Origin: a virus
DNA length: 34,890 bases
Virus record (IMG/VR): IMGVR_UViG_3300044844_000770
Coordinates: 1-34,890 of that record
Direction: 5' to 3' (one strand)
The notes below the pieces were generated by a model. That model did not search any database, had not been told where the DNA came from, and saw nothing but the letters and a program-made list of their open reading frames with translations. Both the position numbers and the translations under genes were made by a program. Shown here piece by piece: positions 1-7,000 of this stretch (positions are counted from its first letter, which is position 1; each line of letters starts with the position of its first letter).

Positions 1-127
1 CGGGGCGCATCCCCCAGGCGCGGCGCGGTGAGTGGGTCGAGCGGGCGGTTCGCCTCGGGGTCGAGGAGGTCGGGGCGATGCTCTCGGACCTCTCGCCTAT
101 CGTCGCGGTCGCGAGCCCGGTCGGTCA
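1..127. repeat. Terminal direct repeat, left copy
   Basis: Bases 1-127 are identical to 34764-34890. The repeat lies inside the protease/scaffold gene, and reading through the join keeps one open frame. This is what an assembler leaves at the ends of a circular contig, so the repeat is probably an assembly overlap rather than a physical terminal repeat. The length of 127 equals a k-mer size commonly used by short-read assemblers, which supports that reading. Confidence 0.93.
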
Positions 128-239
128 CGGCGGCGCGGCGGCGGACGTCGAGCAGGTGAAGCAGGATCCGCGCGCGGCTGAGGTGGCCCGCGCTAATGAC
201 ATGTTGTCGCGATTCCGCGGCATGAAGCAGGGGGCGTGA
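1..239 (+). CDS. C-terminal end of the head protease/scaffold protein (continues from 33470)
   Basis: This is the 3' end of the gene that begins at 33470 and runs off the right edge of the window. Codons are in frame from position 3 and stop at TGA 237-239. Joined across the circle the protein has 510 residues, of which these are about the last 78. The segment is Glu/Arg/Val rich and ends in a basic tail (SRFRGMKQGA), as expected for a scaffolding region that contacts the capsid protein. The decoration gene starts at 241, two bases after the stop. See the entry at 33470 for the protease domain. Confidence 0.85.
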   Translation, partial: GRIPQARRGEWVERAVRLGVEEVGAMLSDLSPIVAVASPVGHGGAAADVEQVKQDPRAAEVARANDMLSRFRGMKQGA

Positions 240-240
240 T

Positions 241-636
241 ATGGCAAGCGTGAATGGTCTCCAGAGCATCAAGAGCTACCGCCTCACGGGGACCGTGACG
301 CGCGGTCGCATCGTCAAGGCGGACGGTCTGAGCGGCGGCATCGCGGCGGCGGCTCAGGCGACGGGCGCGGGCGAGTACCTCCTCGGCGTGGCTCTGACGA
401 GCGGCGTCGCGGGCGACGTCATTGACGTCCAGCTCCTCGGCGTGTGTCCGTTCGCCATCGCGAGCGGCGCCATCGACCCCGGGAAGTTCGTTACGGCGGA
501 CGCGAACGGGAAGATCGTCGCGGCGGCGTCGGGCGACCGTATCATCGGCGTCGTCCTGAGCGGCTCGACCTCGACGGGCGCGACCGCTGACGGCGCGACG
601 TGCGAGCTCAACCTCCAACACTCCATCTTCCCCTGA
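241..636 (+). CDS. Head decoration (capsid cement) protein, putative
   Basis: A 131-residue protein rich in Gly, Ala, Ser and Val. It has the features of small DUF2190-like decoration proteins: an early statement such as TRGRIVKADG, a middle DPGKFVTADANGKIV and a late DRIIGVVLSG, which together suggest a compact beta barrel. It sits between the protease/scaffold gene and the major capsid gene, the usual place for capsid-stabilising proteins. The start ATG 241 follows the previous stop by one base, and the purine-rich AGGGGG about 8 bases upstream can serve as ribosome binding site. The family assignment rests on size, composition and position, so the exact family is uncertain. Confidence 0.65.
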   Translation: MASVNGLQSIKSYRLTGTVTRGRIVKADGLSGGIAAAAQATGAGEYLLGVALTSGVAGDVIDVQLLGVCPFAIASGAIDPGKFVTADANGKIVAAASGDRIIGVVLSGSTSTGATADGATCELNLQHSIFP

Positions 637-647
637 GGTAATGCATC

Positions 648-1706
648 ATGAGCGCTGCTAACTTGTCCCAGCTCGCTCCAGTCTCCCCCATCCTCTCGGG
701 CGCGGCCATCGGCGCGGCTCAGAGCGTGGCGGGTCTGGTCTTCCCCAAGCTCCCGATTCAGCAGGTCGCCCCGACCGCTCATCGCGGGACCATCTTCGTC
801 GAGGCCTCGAGCGGCTACATGGGCTCGCCCCAGGTCGTCGCGACGGCTCTCGGCGCTGACTACCCGCGGCGCGCTCTCGGCGCTCCGACGACCGTGCTGT
901 ACTCCTGCGAGGAGTACAAGCTCGCGTCGGACGTGATTCCGACGAAGCTCTCCCAGCGGTCGCAGTTCCCGACGGACTTGTCGGAGCGCGAGGCGGGCGC
1001 CATCGGGCGTAAGCTCGCCCTCGACATGGAGACCCGCACGGCGGACCTCTTCTTCAACGCCTCCAACTGGCCCGATGCGGCGCTCGCGGCGGTCCCCAAC
1101 ACGGGCTCGCAGTGGTCGACGACGGTCACGGCGACCCCGATGCAGGACCTCCACACCATCAAGACCATCCTCCGCGCTCAGGCCTACGGGCGGGACGCGG
1201 ACACGGTCATCATGGGTCGCGAGGTCGCGGACGCTCTGGCTATCAGCCTCGCGGCCTCGGGGATTCGCGTCGTGACGAGCGGCGCGGCTCCGGCGGCTCG
1301 TCAGGTCGCCTCCGACGCTTTCCTCGTGGACATGGTCCGCGCGGAGCTCGGCTTGAACCTCATCATCGGCGGCGGTCGCAAGCAGACCAGCGCGGACGGC
1401 CTCACGTTCGCGAGCTCCTACATCTGGGGGAAGAGCCTCTGGATGGGCTGCCTCGAGGGTGCGGACTCGGTCGCGAACGCGAGCGGCGACATCATGACCC
1501 GCGCTGTCGCGGCGCTCCTCCTCGTCGAGGACGGCCTCTCGGGTCAGGGCGTGAGCATGGATGGCATCGCCCTTCCCATCTCCGTCCGCTCCTATGAGAC
1601 GGCTCCCCCCCAGGCGGTCGGGACCATCGTCGCGGCCGAGGTCTACTCCGACGAGGTCGTCTGCGACACGAACTTGGGCTATCTCGTGACGGCGGTCGTC
1701 GCCTAA
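648..1706 (+). CDS. Major capsid protein
   Basis: A 352-residue protein directly after protease, scaffold and decoration genes, the classical position of the coat protein. It has an early helical stretch, a central loop with FFNASNWPD, a segment ADTVIMGREVADAL (residues about 185-198) typical of coat proteins in which a subunit is recovered from a copy-number-rich shell, and the end DEVVCDTNLGYLVTAVVA, a common C-terminal beta strand of HK97-fold coats. Start ATG 648 has GAGG about 10 bases upstream. The stop TAA overlaps the ATG of the next gene (TAATG). No cleaved N-terminal delta domain is obvious, consistent with a separate scaffold. The fold call is an inference from pattern and synteny. 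Confidence 0.82.
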   Translation: MSAANLSQLAPVSPILSGAAIGAAQSVAGLVFPKLPIQQVAPTAHRGTIFVEASSGYMGSPQVVATALGADYPRRALGAPTTVLYSCEEYKLASDVIPTKLSQRSQFPTDLSEREAGAIGRKLALDMETRTADLFFNASNWPDAALAAVPNTGSQWSTTVTATPMQDLHTIKTILRAQAYGRDADTVIMGREVADALAISLAASGIRVVTSGAAPAARQVASDAFLVDMVRAELGLNLIIGGGRKQTSADGLTFASSYIWGKSLWMGCLEGADSVANASGDIMTRAVAALLLVEDGLSGQGVSMDGIALPISVRSYETAPPQAVGTIVAAEVYSDEVVCDTNLGYLVTAVVA

Positions 1707-1972
1707 TGGGAGCCCGCGTCCGTCTCCTTCGTCCTCTTCCTCGCCTCGGGTTCTACAATGCTCCCGTGGAGGTCGACATGACGAGAGAGCAATGGCTCGC
1801 GGCCTCGCGGCTGCTAGGGTCGGACGCGGTCCTCCTCGAGTACCGGGCGCCTCCAGAGGTCGAGGCGGTCATCGCCTCCATCCTCGAGGCGGGCGGGCCC
1901 TCAGACGCGGCTCCGGTCGACGTCCCTCCATCTACTCCGCGGACCATTCCCTCGCGTAAGCGGAGGGGCTAA
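1706..1972 (+). CDS. Small protein of unknown function in the head operon
   Basis: An 88-residue protein starting at an ATG that overlaps the capsid gene stop (TAATG). It has an N-terminal basic stretch (ARVRLLRPLPR), a middle segment EVDMTREQWLAASRLLGSD that looks helical, and a disordered, proline-rich and basic tail ending SRKRRG. I do not recognise the family. Its position between the capsid and minor head genes, and its coupling to the coat gene, suggest a small head or head-tail accessory protein, perhaps like the short proteins found after coat genes in other tailed phages. This is a placement-based guess only. Confidence 0.6.
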   Translation: MGARVRLLRPLPRLGFYNAPVEVDMTREQWLAASRLLGSDAVLLEYRAPPEVEAVIASILEAGGPSDAAPVDVPPSTPRTIPSRKRRG

Positions 1973-1975
1973 TCC

Positions 1976-2812
1976 GTGGCGATTCCGGCGGACATCCGCG
2001 CGGCGCTGCGTCGTCGTCAGGCGGACCTCGACCGTCTCGGGAATCGTATCGGGTCGGAGCTCGTCGGGCTCCGTGACTCGCTACGCGACCGACTCATCGA
2101 GCTCGCGACGGATGCGGGCGGCGGCGACTGGCGCGCCGGGATTCTCGCGCTTCAACTCGACCAGGTCGCTGCGGCAGTCGCCGAGGAAACCGGCGAGATA
2201 CAAGACCAGTGGCTCGACGGTCTCGACGGCATCGAGCGCGCGACTCCGGACTTCCTCCGGGAGGTCGGGCTCGACCCCGAGACGGTCGTCGACGTCGAGG
2301 AGCTCGCGACCATCATTGACGCGGCGCAACGGGACGCGGTCGACGCTTTCCGCGCGCTCAATCTGACGCTGTCGACGGAGCTCGTCCCGCTCATGCGGGA
2401 GGGCTACCGCCTCGAGAGCCTCACGGAGCTCTCGTCCCGCCTCTCGGAGCGTCTCGGGGTCTCGCTCGAGCGAGCATCGACGGAGGCTCGGACCCAGACC
2501 GCGGTCTATGCTCGAGCGCTCGCGAACGCCTACGCGGACACGACCGACCTCCCGGTCGGCTACGCCTACGGAGGCCCGGACGACGGGCTCACGCGGCCCT
2601 TTTGCGAGGCCTGCGTCGGGCTCTGGTTTTCGCGGGACCTCGTCCGGCGGCTCGACAATAATCAGACCGGGCTCCCCCATCCCTTAGAGTCGGGCGGCGG
2701 ATACAACTGTCGCCATTCATGGCTCGCGGTCCCGCTCTCCCAGGCGAAGCGCTGGGGTTACAAAGAGGCGACCGAGGCGGACGTCCGAGCGGCTAACTCC
2801 GCGGCGCGGTGA
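1976..2812 (+). CDS. Minor head protein, phage Mu gpF / SPP1 gp7-like
   Basis: A 278-residue protein starting at GTG 1976, three bases after the previous stop, with GGAGGGG upstream as ribosome binding site. The N-terminal ~180 residues are helical. The C-terminal part carries the signature of the Mu F / SPP1 gp7 head morphogenesis family: TRPFCEACVG (around 208-217) followed by GGGYNCRHSW (around 241-250), where Cys and His residues probably form a metal or structural site. Members are present in few copies in the head and act in assembly or DNA ejection. Position after the capsid gene rather than directly after the portal is less usual but occurs in mosaic phages. Confidence 0.75.
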   Translation: MAIPADIRAALRRRQADLDRLGNRIGSELVGLRDSLRDRLIELATDAGGGDWRAGILALQLDQVAAAVAEETGEIQDQWLDGLDGIERATPDFLREVGLDPETVVDVEELATIIDAAQRDAVDAFRALNLTLSTELVPLMREGYRLESLTELSSRLSERLGVSLERASTEARTQTAVYARALANAYADTTDLPVGYAYGGPDDGLTRPFCEACVGLWFSRDLVRRLDNNQTGLPHPLESGGGYNCRHSWLAVPLSQAKRWGYKEATEADVRAANSAAR

Positions 2813-2837
2813 CTCTCGCGGCGGTCTGTGGTAGGGT
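2809..2837 (+). promoter_or_regulatory. Promoter with extended -10, probably giving a leaderless mRNA
   Basis: A -35-like GTGACT (2809-2814), a 17-bp spacer and the -10 hexamer TAGGGT (2832-2837) preceded by TG at 2829-2830. The expected transcription start, about 7 bases after the -10, falls on the ATG at 2844. No Shine-Dalgarno sequence lies between the -10 and the ATG. Two other starts in this genome (23925 and 32088) have the same arrangement. Confidence 0.55.
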
Positions 2838-2843
2838 GTCGCC

Positions 2844-3881
2844 ATGACCGCGCGAAAGCTCATCACGGGACTCTCTCATCGATTCCGCTGGGCGGCTCCG
2901 GATGGCTACGTCGTCGCGGCTCCGTCTCTCGTCGTCGACTGGCCCGCGGGGTCTCAGACCTACGCGCTCACGGCGACCAGGTCTCCCGATACGGTCTCGG
3001 CTATCTCCGCGGACCGTCGCTCGCTCACGGTTACATGGGGCCTCTCGGGGTCATTCGCGGCGCTGTCTGCGATAGGCTCTCCGTCTCCCGCGGTCCTCCG
3101 CGGAGAGGGCATCGTCGGCGCTCCGGTGCGGGTCGTCCGCGTCGTCTCCATCGGCGCGGGGACGGGCGTCCTCGAGCTCGCGGAGGCGCTCCCTCTCCCG
3201 GTCGACATCGTGACGTCGAGCCCGACCCTCTACTGGTCGGAATACTCGGCGACCATCCCGTCCGGAGACCTCCCGGCGACTCCGACGCGGGGTATCCGCT
3301 GGACCGTCGACTACACGGCCTCGGACCCTATCAGCGGGGAAGCCGTCGACTATCGTCGAGACCGAGACGTCCTCCACGTCGTCGCGATGGCATTCGGGAC
3401 GGAGCTCGGGGACGCGGACCTCCTCGGCTACGTCCCGGACCTCCGGACTCGTCCGGTCGGTCAATCGAGCTGGAGAGCCCAGCGGGAGGCGGCGCTCGAC
3501 GAGCTCATCGGGCTAATCCGGACGCGCATCGCTCCGCGCGTCGAGGACGTTCTCCCGGGTCGAGCGTTCGCGCGCTCCCATGCCTACCTCGCGGCGGCGA
3601 ACATCCTCGACGGGACGATGGTCGGAGGACAGGACCGGACGACCCTCGCGACCTACTACCGGGAGCGGGCGGTCGCGGAGCTCGAGGCTCAACTCGCCCT
3701 CGTCGACTGGTCCGACCTCGACCGTAACGGGGAGGTCGACCCAGGCGAACAACTCGCGGCGGTCGTCTCGCGGATGACCTCACGCATCGGCTCGACCTTC
3801 ACGAATCGCGGGGTCGTCGACTTTGCTCCGGACGCGGCTCCCTATCCCATCGACCGCGCTCGCGTAACGGACGAGCGCTAA
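2844..3881 (+). CDS. Putative head-tail connector protein with an EF-hand-like loop
   Basis: A 345-residue protein between the minor head protein and the tail completion protein. The N-terminal ~200 residues are beta-rich; residues about 205-310 are helical, the pattern of head-tail adaptor proteins. Residues 291-302 (DLDRNGEVDPGE) match an EF-hand calcium loop: Asp1, Asp3, Asn5, Gly6, hydrophobic position 8 and Glu12. A bound ion might stabilise the connector. The start ATG 2844 lies 7 bases after the -10 hexamer TAGGGT, so translation may be leaderless. The stop overlaps the next ATG (TAATG). The connector role is inferred from order, not from a recognised family. Confidence 0.6.
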   Translation: MTARKLITGLSHRFRWAAPDGYVVAAPSLVVDWPAGSQTYALTATRSPDTVSAISADRRSLTVTWGLSGSFAALSAIGSPSPAVLRGEGIVGAPVRVVRVVSIGAGTGVLELAEALPLPVDIVTSSPTLYWSEYSATIPSGDLPATPTRGIRWTVDYTASDPISGEAVDYRRDRDVLHVVAMAFGTELGDADLLGYVPDLRTRPVGQSSWRAQREAALDELIGLIRTRIAPRVEDVLPGRAFARSHAYLAAANILDGTMVGGQDRTTLATYYRERAVAELEAQLALVDWSDLDRNGEVDPGEQLAAVVSRMTSRIGSTFTNRGVVDFAPDAAPYPIDRARVTDER

Positions 3882-4453
3882 TGGGCGTCAAAGTCAAAAT
3901 CGACCTTACGAAGTTCCCGCGCTACTTCATCGACGAGGCGGCGATGCGCGACATCGCGGAGACGCTCCGAGCGAGCATCATCCAGCGCGCCTTTTTCGAG
4001 GGCCTCGACGTCAAGGATACGCGGTTCGCGGACTACTCGGAGAAGCCTCGCGTCGTCTACTACGCCTCGGAGACCGCGCGGCGCTTGAAGCCTAAGGGCG
4101 GGACGGAGTGGATAGGTCGTCGAGGACCTCGCAAGGGCGAAGCCGTCGGGCGCTACTATCCGGACGGTTATCGCCAATACAAGGCGGAGAGCCGCAAGGG
4201 TCTAACCGAGGGGTCCGTCGAGGTCGACCTCATCCTCTCGGGTCAACTCTCGCGGAGTCTGCGGGTCACGCGGACGACGACTAATCAGGCGCGCATCGAG
4301 GTGCGCGGGAGCGCGACCGCATACGCGAGCGCGGTCAATGCGAAACGAGAGTGGCTCGGGGTCAGTCCGCGAAACGTCGAGGACCTTAACGCGGTCCTCG
4401 CGGAGATTGTCGGCGCGGCGGCGCAGCGCTCGACGGCGGGTCAACAGGCGTGA
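3881..4453 (+). CDS. Tail completion / head-tail joining protein (HK97 gp10 or Mu gpG-like)
   Basis: A 190-residue basic protein. It has an N-terminal helical segment (AMRDIAETLRASIIQRAFF), a loop of Lys/Arg-rich residues (RRGPRKGEA) and a late LILSGQLSRSLRV followed by a beta-strand segment and REWLGVSPRNVEDLNAVL. That order, with an L-S-G-L-S-S-like strand and a closing G-V-S plus helix, is typical of the virion morphogenesis/gp10 family that completes the tail or joins it to the head. The ATG at 3881 overlaps the previous stop, and the stop overlaps the GTG of the next gene (GTGA). Family level is moderately sure, function follows from synteny. Confidence 0.68.
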   Translation: MGVKVKIDLTKFPRYFIDEAAMRDIAETLRASIIQRAFFEGLDVKDTRFADYSEKPRVVYYASETARRLKPKGGTEWIGRRGPRKGEAVGRYYPDGYRQYKAESRKGLTEGSVEVDLILSGQLSRSLRVTRTTTNQARIEVRGSATAYASAVNAKREWLGVSPRNVEDLNAVLAEIVGAAAQRSTAGQQA

Positions 4454-4905
4454 GCGTCGAGACCCTAGTCGAGGCGATGGGGCCTCTCCTCGCGGCGCTC
4501 GAGCCGAGTCACGCCCCAGGGCTCCGGCTCCTCGTCGTCCCGGAGGTCCGGAGCGAGGGCGAGCTCTTCGCGGAGTCCGACCGAGTCGGCTCGCGGGCGG
4601 TCTACATCGAGACCGGAGCCATCATCGACACGGGCCTCGTCCAGGGCGACGCGCTCGACGAGGTCTCGCAAGCGCTGACGGTCGTCGTCCTCTACCGGGA
4701 CGCGGACCTCGGACCGCTCGCGACGTGGGCTCCGACCTCGGACGCGGCGCTCATCATGGGCGCGCTCCGTCTCCATTCTTTCTGGTCCTCGCATGTCTCC
4801 GACCTCGCGGTCCTACCGGAGACGCAAGTCGAGACCCGGGGCGACATTGACCGAGTTACCGGATACGTCCTCCGTGTCCGCCTAAACGTAAGGAGCACCA
4901 TATGA
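4450..4905 (+). CDS. Putative tail terminator protein
   Basis: A 151-residue acidic protein starting at GTG 4450 in a GTGA overlap. It lies between the tail completion gene and the tail tube gene, the position of tail terminators in lambda-like and SPP1-like phages. The sequence alternates helices and strands (TLVEAMGPLLAALE; ALTVVVLYRDADLG; GYVLRVRLNVRS), compatible with the small alpha/beta fold of that family. No diagnostic motif is visible, so the call depends on gene order and size. Confidence 0.55.
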   Translation: MSVETLVEAMGPLLAALEPSHAPGLRLLVVPEVRSEGELFAESDRVGSRAVYIETGAIIDTGLVQGDALDEVSQALTVVVLYRDADLGPLATWAPTSDAALIMGALRLHSFWSSHVSDLAVLPETQVETRGDIDRVTGYVLRVRLNVRSTI

Positions 4906-6194
4906 GCGCAGGACGTCTCGGCGGCCAGTCGGTCGCAATCGCCATCGAATCGACCTACGGGAGCCCGAGCGCGACGGACCATGCGCTCGTCGACACGTCG
5001 GGCCTGACTTACAACGCCATCAAGCCAACGCGGACGAGCTCGTCGAGCGCGGCGGAGTCGGCGACCATCCCGCTCTATTCGGAGCCGTCGGTCTCGACGA
5101 GCGGCGCGGGTCAGGTCCCGGAGGTCGAGGCTCCGTATCTCTCCAGCGGCGAGCCCGCTATCCGGGAGCTCGGGGACTTCACGCTCGTCTTCAAGGGCGA
5201 GAGCGCTCAGGGTCTCAACTTCGGGTCGACCCGACTGAAGGAGCTTCTCGCGACCTCCCTCGGGACGGTAAGCAAGAACGGTGGGAGCGCTGTCACGGTA
5301 ACGGCGGCGGTCTCGACGACCGTGTTCGAGGTCTCGGCGGGCGACCTCAGCCTGACGAATCCGGGCGACGTGGTCGCGTGGGTCTCATCGGCGCGGCTCA
5401 CGGAGTACGGCATCATCACGGCCATCAATGCCGGGACGAATCAGGTGACGGTCCGACCCGCTTTCTCGGCGGCTCCCCAAATCGGCGACTCGGTCAAGCT
5501 CTGCTCGGTCGTCTATCCGGAGATCGGGGCGGTCGGGGCGACGTCCCTCGCGGTCCGGTATCGCGACCGCGCTCGGGAGGTCGAGGCGACGGGCTGTCGA
5601 GCGAATCAGATCGGGCTCGCGTTCGCGGGCGATGACTCGCGGACCGCGGAGATTAGCGTCCAGCTCTCGCCCGCATACAAGACGACTCAGGCCTACGGCG
5701 GCGCGCTCGCGGCTCCGAGCAACATCGGAAACGGGACGGCGCTCAAGCGCTGGGGACAGGCTGTTTACGGCGACATCAACACGGGCGCGCGGACGGTCGC
5801 GACGCTCCGCGGCTGGGAGGCGACCATCGCCATCGGGCTCGACCCGGTCGGCTCTGCGACGACGAGCATCGTCGGGGCGGCGGATGCGGAGGTCGTCTCC
5901 GCTCAGTGTACGGTCTCGCTCACGTTCTCGGACTTTGCGAGGGCGACGCTCCGCGACTGGCTCCGGCTCGGCTCGACCTACACATGGGTCCTACCGCTCG
6001 AGGGCGGGGAGCTCGCGGGCGCGGCGCTCATCATCCCGTCGGCGTATGTCTCGGAGCTCCCGGGCGACACGGTCGAGGACGAACGGTCATACTCGACGTG
6101 CACTCTCTCCGCGGCCTCGAGCGAATACGTCGGGACCAGCGGGACCCCGACCGCGGCGAATGGGGCCTACTTCCTCCTCGCGTTCTGTTCCTGA
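4902..6194 (+). CDS. Major tail (tube) protein
   Basis: A 430-residue protein rich in Ser, Thr, Gly and Ala, with mainly beta-strand character. It begins MSAGRLGGQSVAIAIESTYG, a common opening for tail tube proteins, and sits just before the chaperone pair and the tape measure gene. Residues about 145-200 (FEVSAGDLSLTNPGDVVAW and the strands after it) may be an inserted beta domain, because the family is often shorter. The start ATG 4902 has a good AAGGAG six bases upstream, one of the clearest ribosome binding sites in the window, fitting a protein needed in many copies. Confidence 0.75.
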   Translation: MSAGRLGGQSVAIAIESTYGSPSATDHALVDTSGLTYNAIKPTRTSSSSAAESATIPLYSEPSVSTSGAGQVPEVEAPYLSSGEPAIRELGDFTLVFKGESAQGLNFGSTRLKELLATSLGTVSKNGGSAVTVTAAVSTTVFEVSAGDLSLTNPGDVVAWVSSARLTEYGIITAINAGTNQVTVRPAFSAAPQIGDSVKLCSVVYPEIGAVGATSLAVRYRDRAREVEATGCRANQIGLAFAGDDSRTAEISVQLSPAYKTTQAYGGALAAPSNIGNGTALKRWGQAVYGDINTGARTVATLRGWEATIAIGLDPVGSATTSIVGAADAEVVSAQCTVSLTFSDFARATLRDWLRLGSTYTWVLPLEGGELAGAALIIPSAYVSELPGDTVEDERSYSTCTLSAASSEYVGTSGTPTAANGAYFLLAFCS

Positions 6195-6205
6195 AAGGTT
6201 AGACC

Positions 6206-6652
6206 GTGGCTCTTACCGTAGTCGTGTCGGCGGCCATTCCGACGCGATTCGTCCTCCTCTGCGACCCGGCTATTCAGTCGGTGAACGATGAGGAGGCGTG
6301 TCGTGTCTATGCGGAGACTCGGGACATCGGAGCCCTCGTCGTCCCGGACAATGCGACATGGGTCGAGGCGCGGGCGCTCAGTAAACGCTCGGTCGCTCTC
6401 CATGACCTCCGGGCGGCGCGGGAGCCTGAGGCAGACGACATCTCTCGGGGCCTCGCTCGCCTCGAGGCGATAGCGGCGGACGTCATCGAGAGCATCTCGG
6501 ACTTCCCGGACATCGTCCGCGGGGCGTCGGGCTACCCGGTCGCTCGACTCTATGACAGGCTCGAAGGAGCGGCGGTCATCTCGCTCGTCTCCGAGGTCGT
6601 CGACCATGTGGCGAGGGTCTCGACGCTGGGAAAATCCAAGCCCTCGCCCTGA
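6206..6652 (+). CDS. Tail assembly chaperone, short form (gpG-like)
   Basis: A 148-residue acidic, helical protein starting at GTG 6206 between tail tube and tape measure genes, as in lambda gpG. It ends STLGKSKPSP. Close to its 3' end, in the zero frame, lies the slippery heptamer G_GGA_AAA (6628-6634), so a fraction of ribosomes is expected to shift to -1 and make a longer product (next entries). These chaperones bind the tape measure protein and recruit tube subunits during tail assembly and are not in the finished virion. The sequence shows no other recognisable domain; the assignment rests on place, size and the frameshift signal. Confidence 0.72.
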   Translation: MALTVVVSAAIPTRFVLLCDPAIQSVNDEEACRVYAETRDIGALVVPDNATWVEARALSKRSVALHDLRAAREPEADDISRGLARLEAIAADVIESISDFPDIVRGASGYPVARLYDRLEGAAVISLVSEVVDHVARVSTLGKSKPSP

Positions 6653-6999
6653 GGTCTATCGCGTGGCGAGGCGCGGCCCAGAGGCATGGAGTCCGACTCC
6701 ATGTCGAGGGGTGTCAGAGATGCGCGGAGCGGGACGGTCTCCCTCATGAGCCGGGCCCGCTGACGATGGCTCTCGAGAGCGAGACTCACGAGGACCTCGC
6801 GGCGTGTCCTCTATGCGAGGTCTCCGCGGCGTGGGTCGGGGTCGTCCTCGACGTCTACGAATGGACCGGGAGGGGCCAGAGCGCGGAGGATGTGGTACCA
6901 TGTCCGGCGGCGGTCGTCCTCGATGGCGTCCTGACGCTCGCTCGCGAGCTCCGGGTCGTCGAGGGGTACGAGGTCACGCGCTCGAGCTCGCGGAGGTGA
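6206..6999 (+). CDS. Tail assembly chaperone, -1 frameshift fusion (gpGT-like), about 264 residues
   Basis: If ribosomes slip back one base on G_GGA_AAA, reading continues IQALALRSIAWRG and stays open to TGA 6997-6999, adding about 121 residues. The extension holds two CxxC pairs, GCQRC and ACPLC, spaced like a four-cysteine zinc site, and then a hydrophobic, helical part (VVLDGVLTLARELRVVEG). Zinc-ribbon-like T domains suit tape-measure-binding chaperones. A separate internal ATG exists at 6766, but starting there would lose the first cysteine pair, so the fusion explains the sequence better. The tape measure ATG follows at 7001. Confidence 0.72.
6628..6671 (+). promoter_or_regulatory. Programmed -1 ribosomal frameshift signal
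   Basis: The slippery heptamer GGGAAAA occupies 6628-6634 in the correct phase (X XXY YYZ) for the gene that starts at 6206. Seven bases later a perfect 7-bp stem can form, CCTCGCC (6642-6648) with GGCGAGG (6665-6671), around a 16-nt loop. Heptamer, spacer length and hairpin are the three canonical parts of a -1 frameshift site. The zero-frame stop at 6650-6652 is inside the loop. Confidence 0.78.
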
Positions 7000-7000
7000 C

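Noticed and set aside
6766-6999. Separate small gene starting at ATG 6766
   Set aside because: It lies in the -1 frame of the chaperone, lacks the first CxxC pair, and the frameshift signal upstream explains the open frame better.
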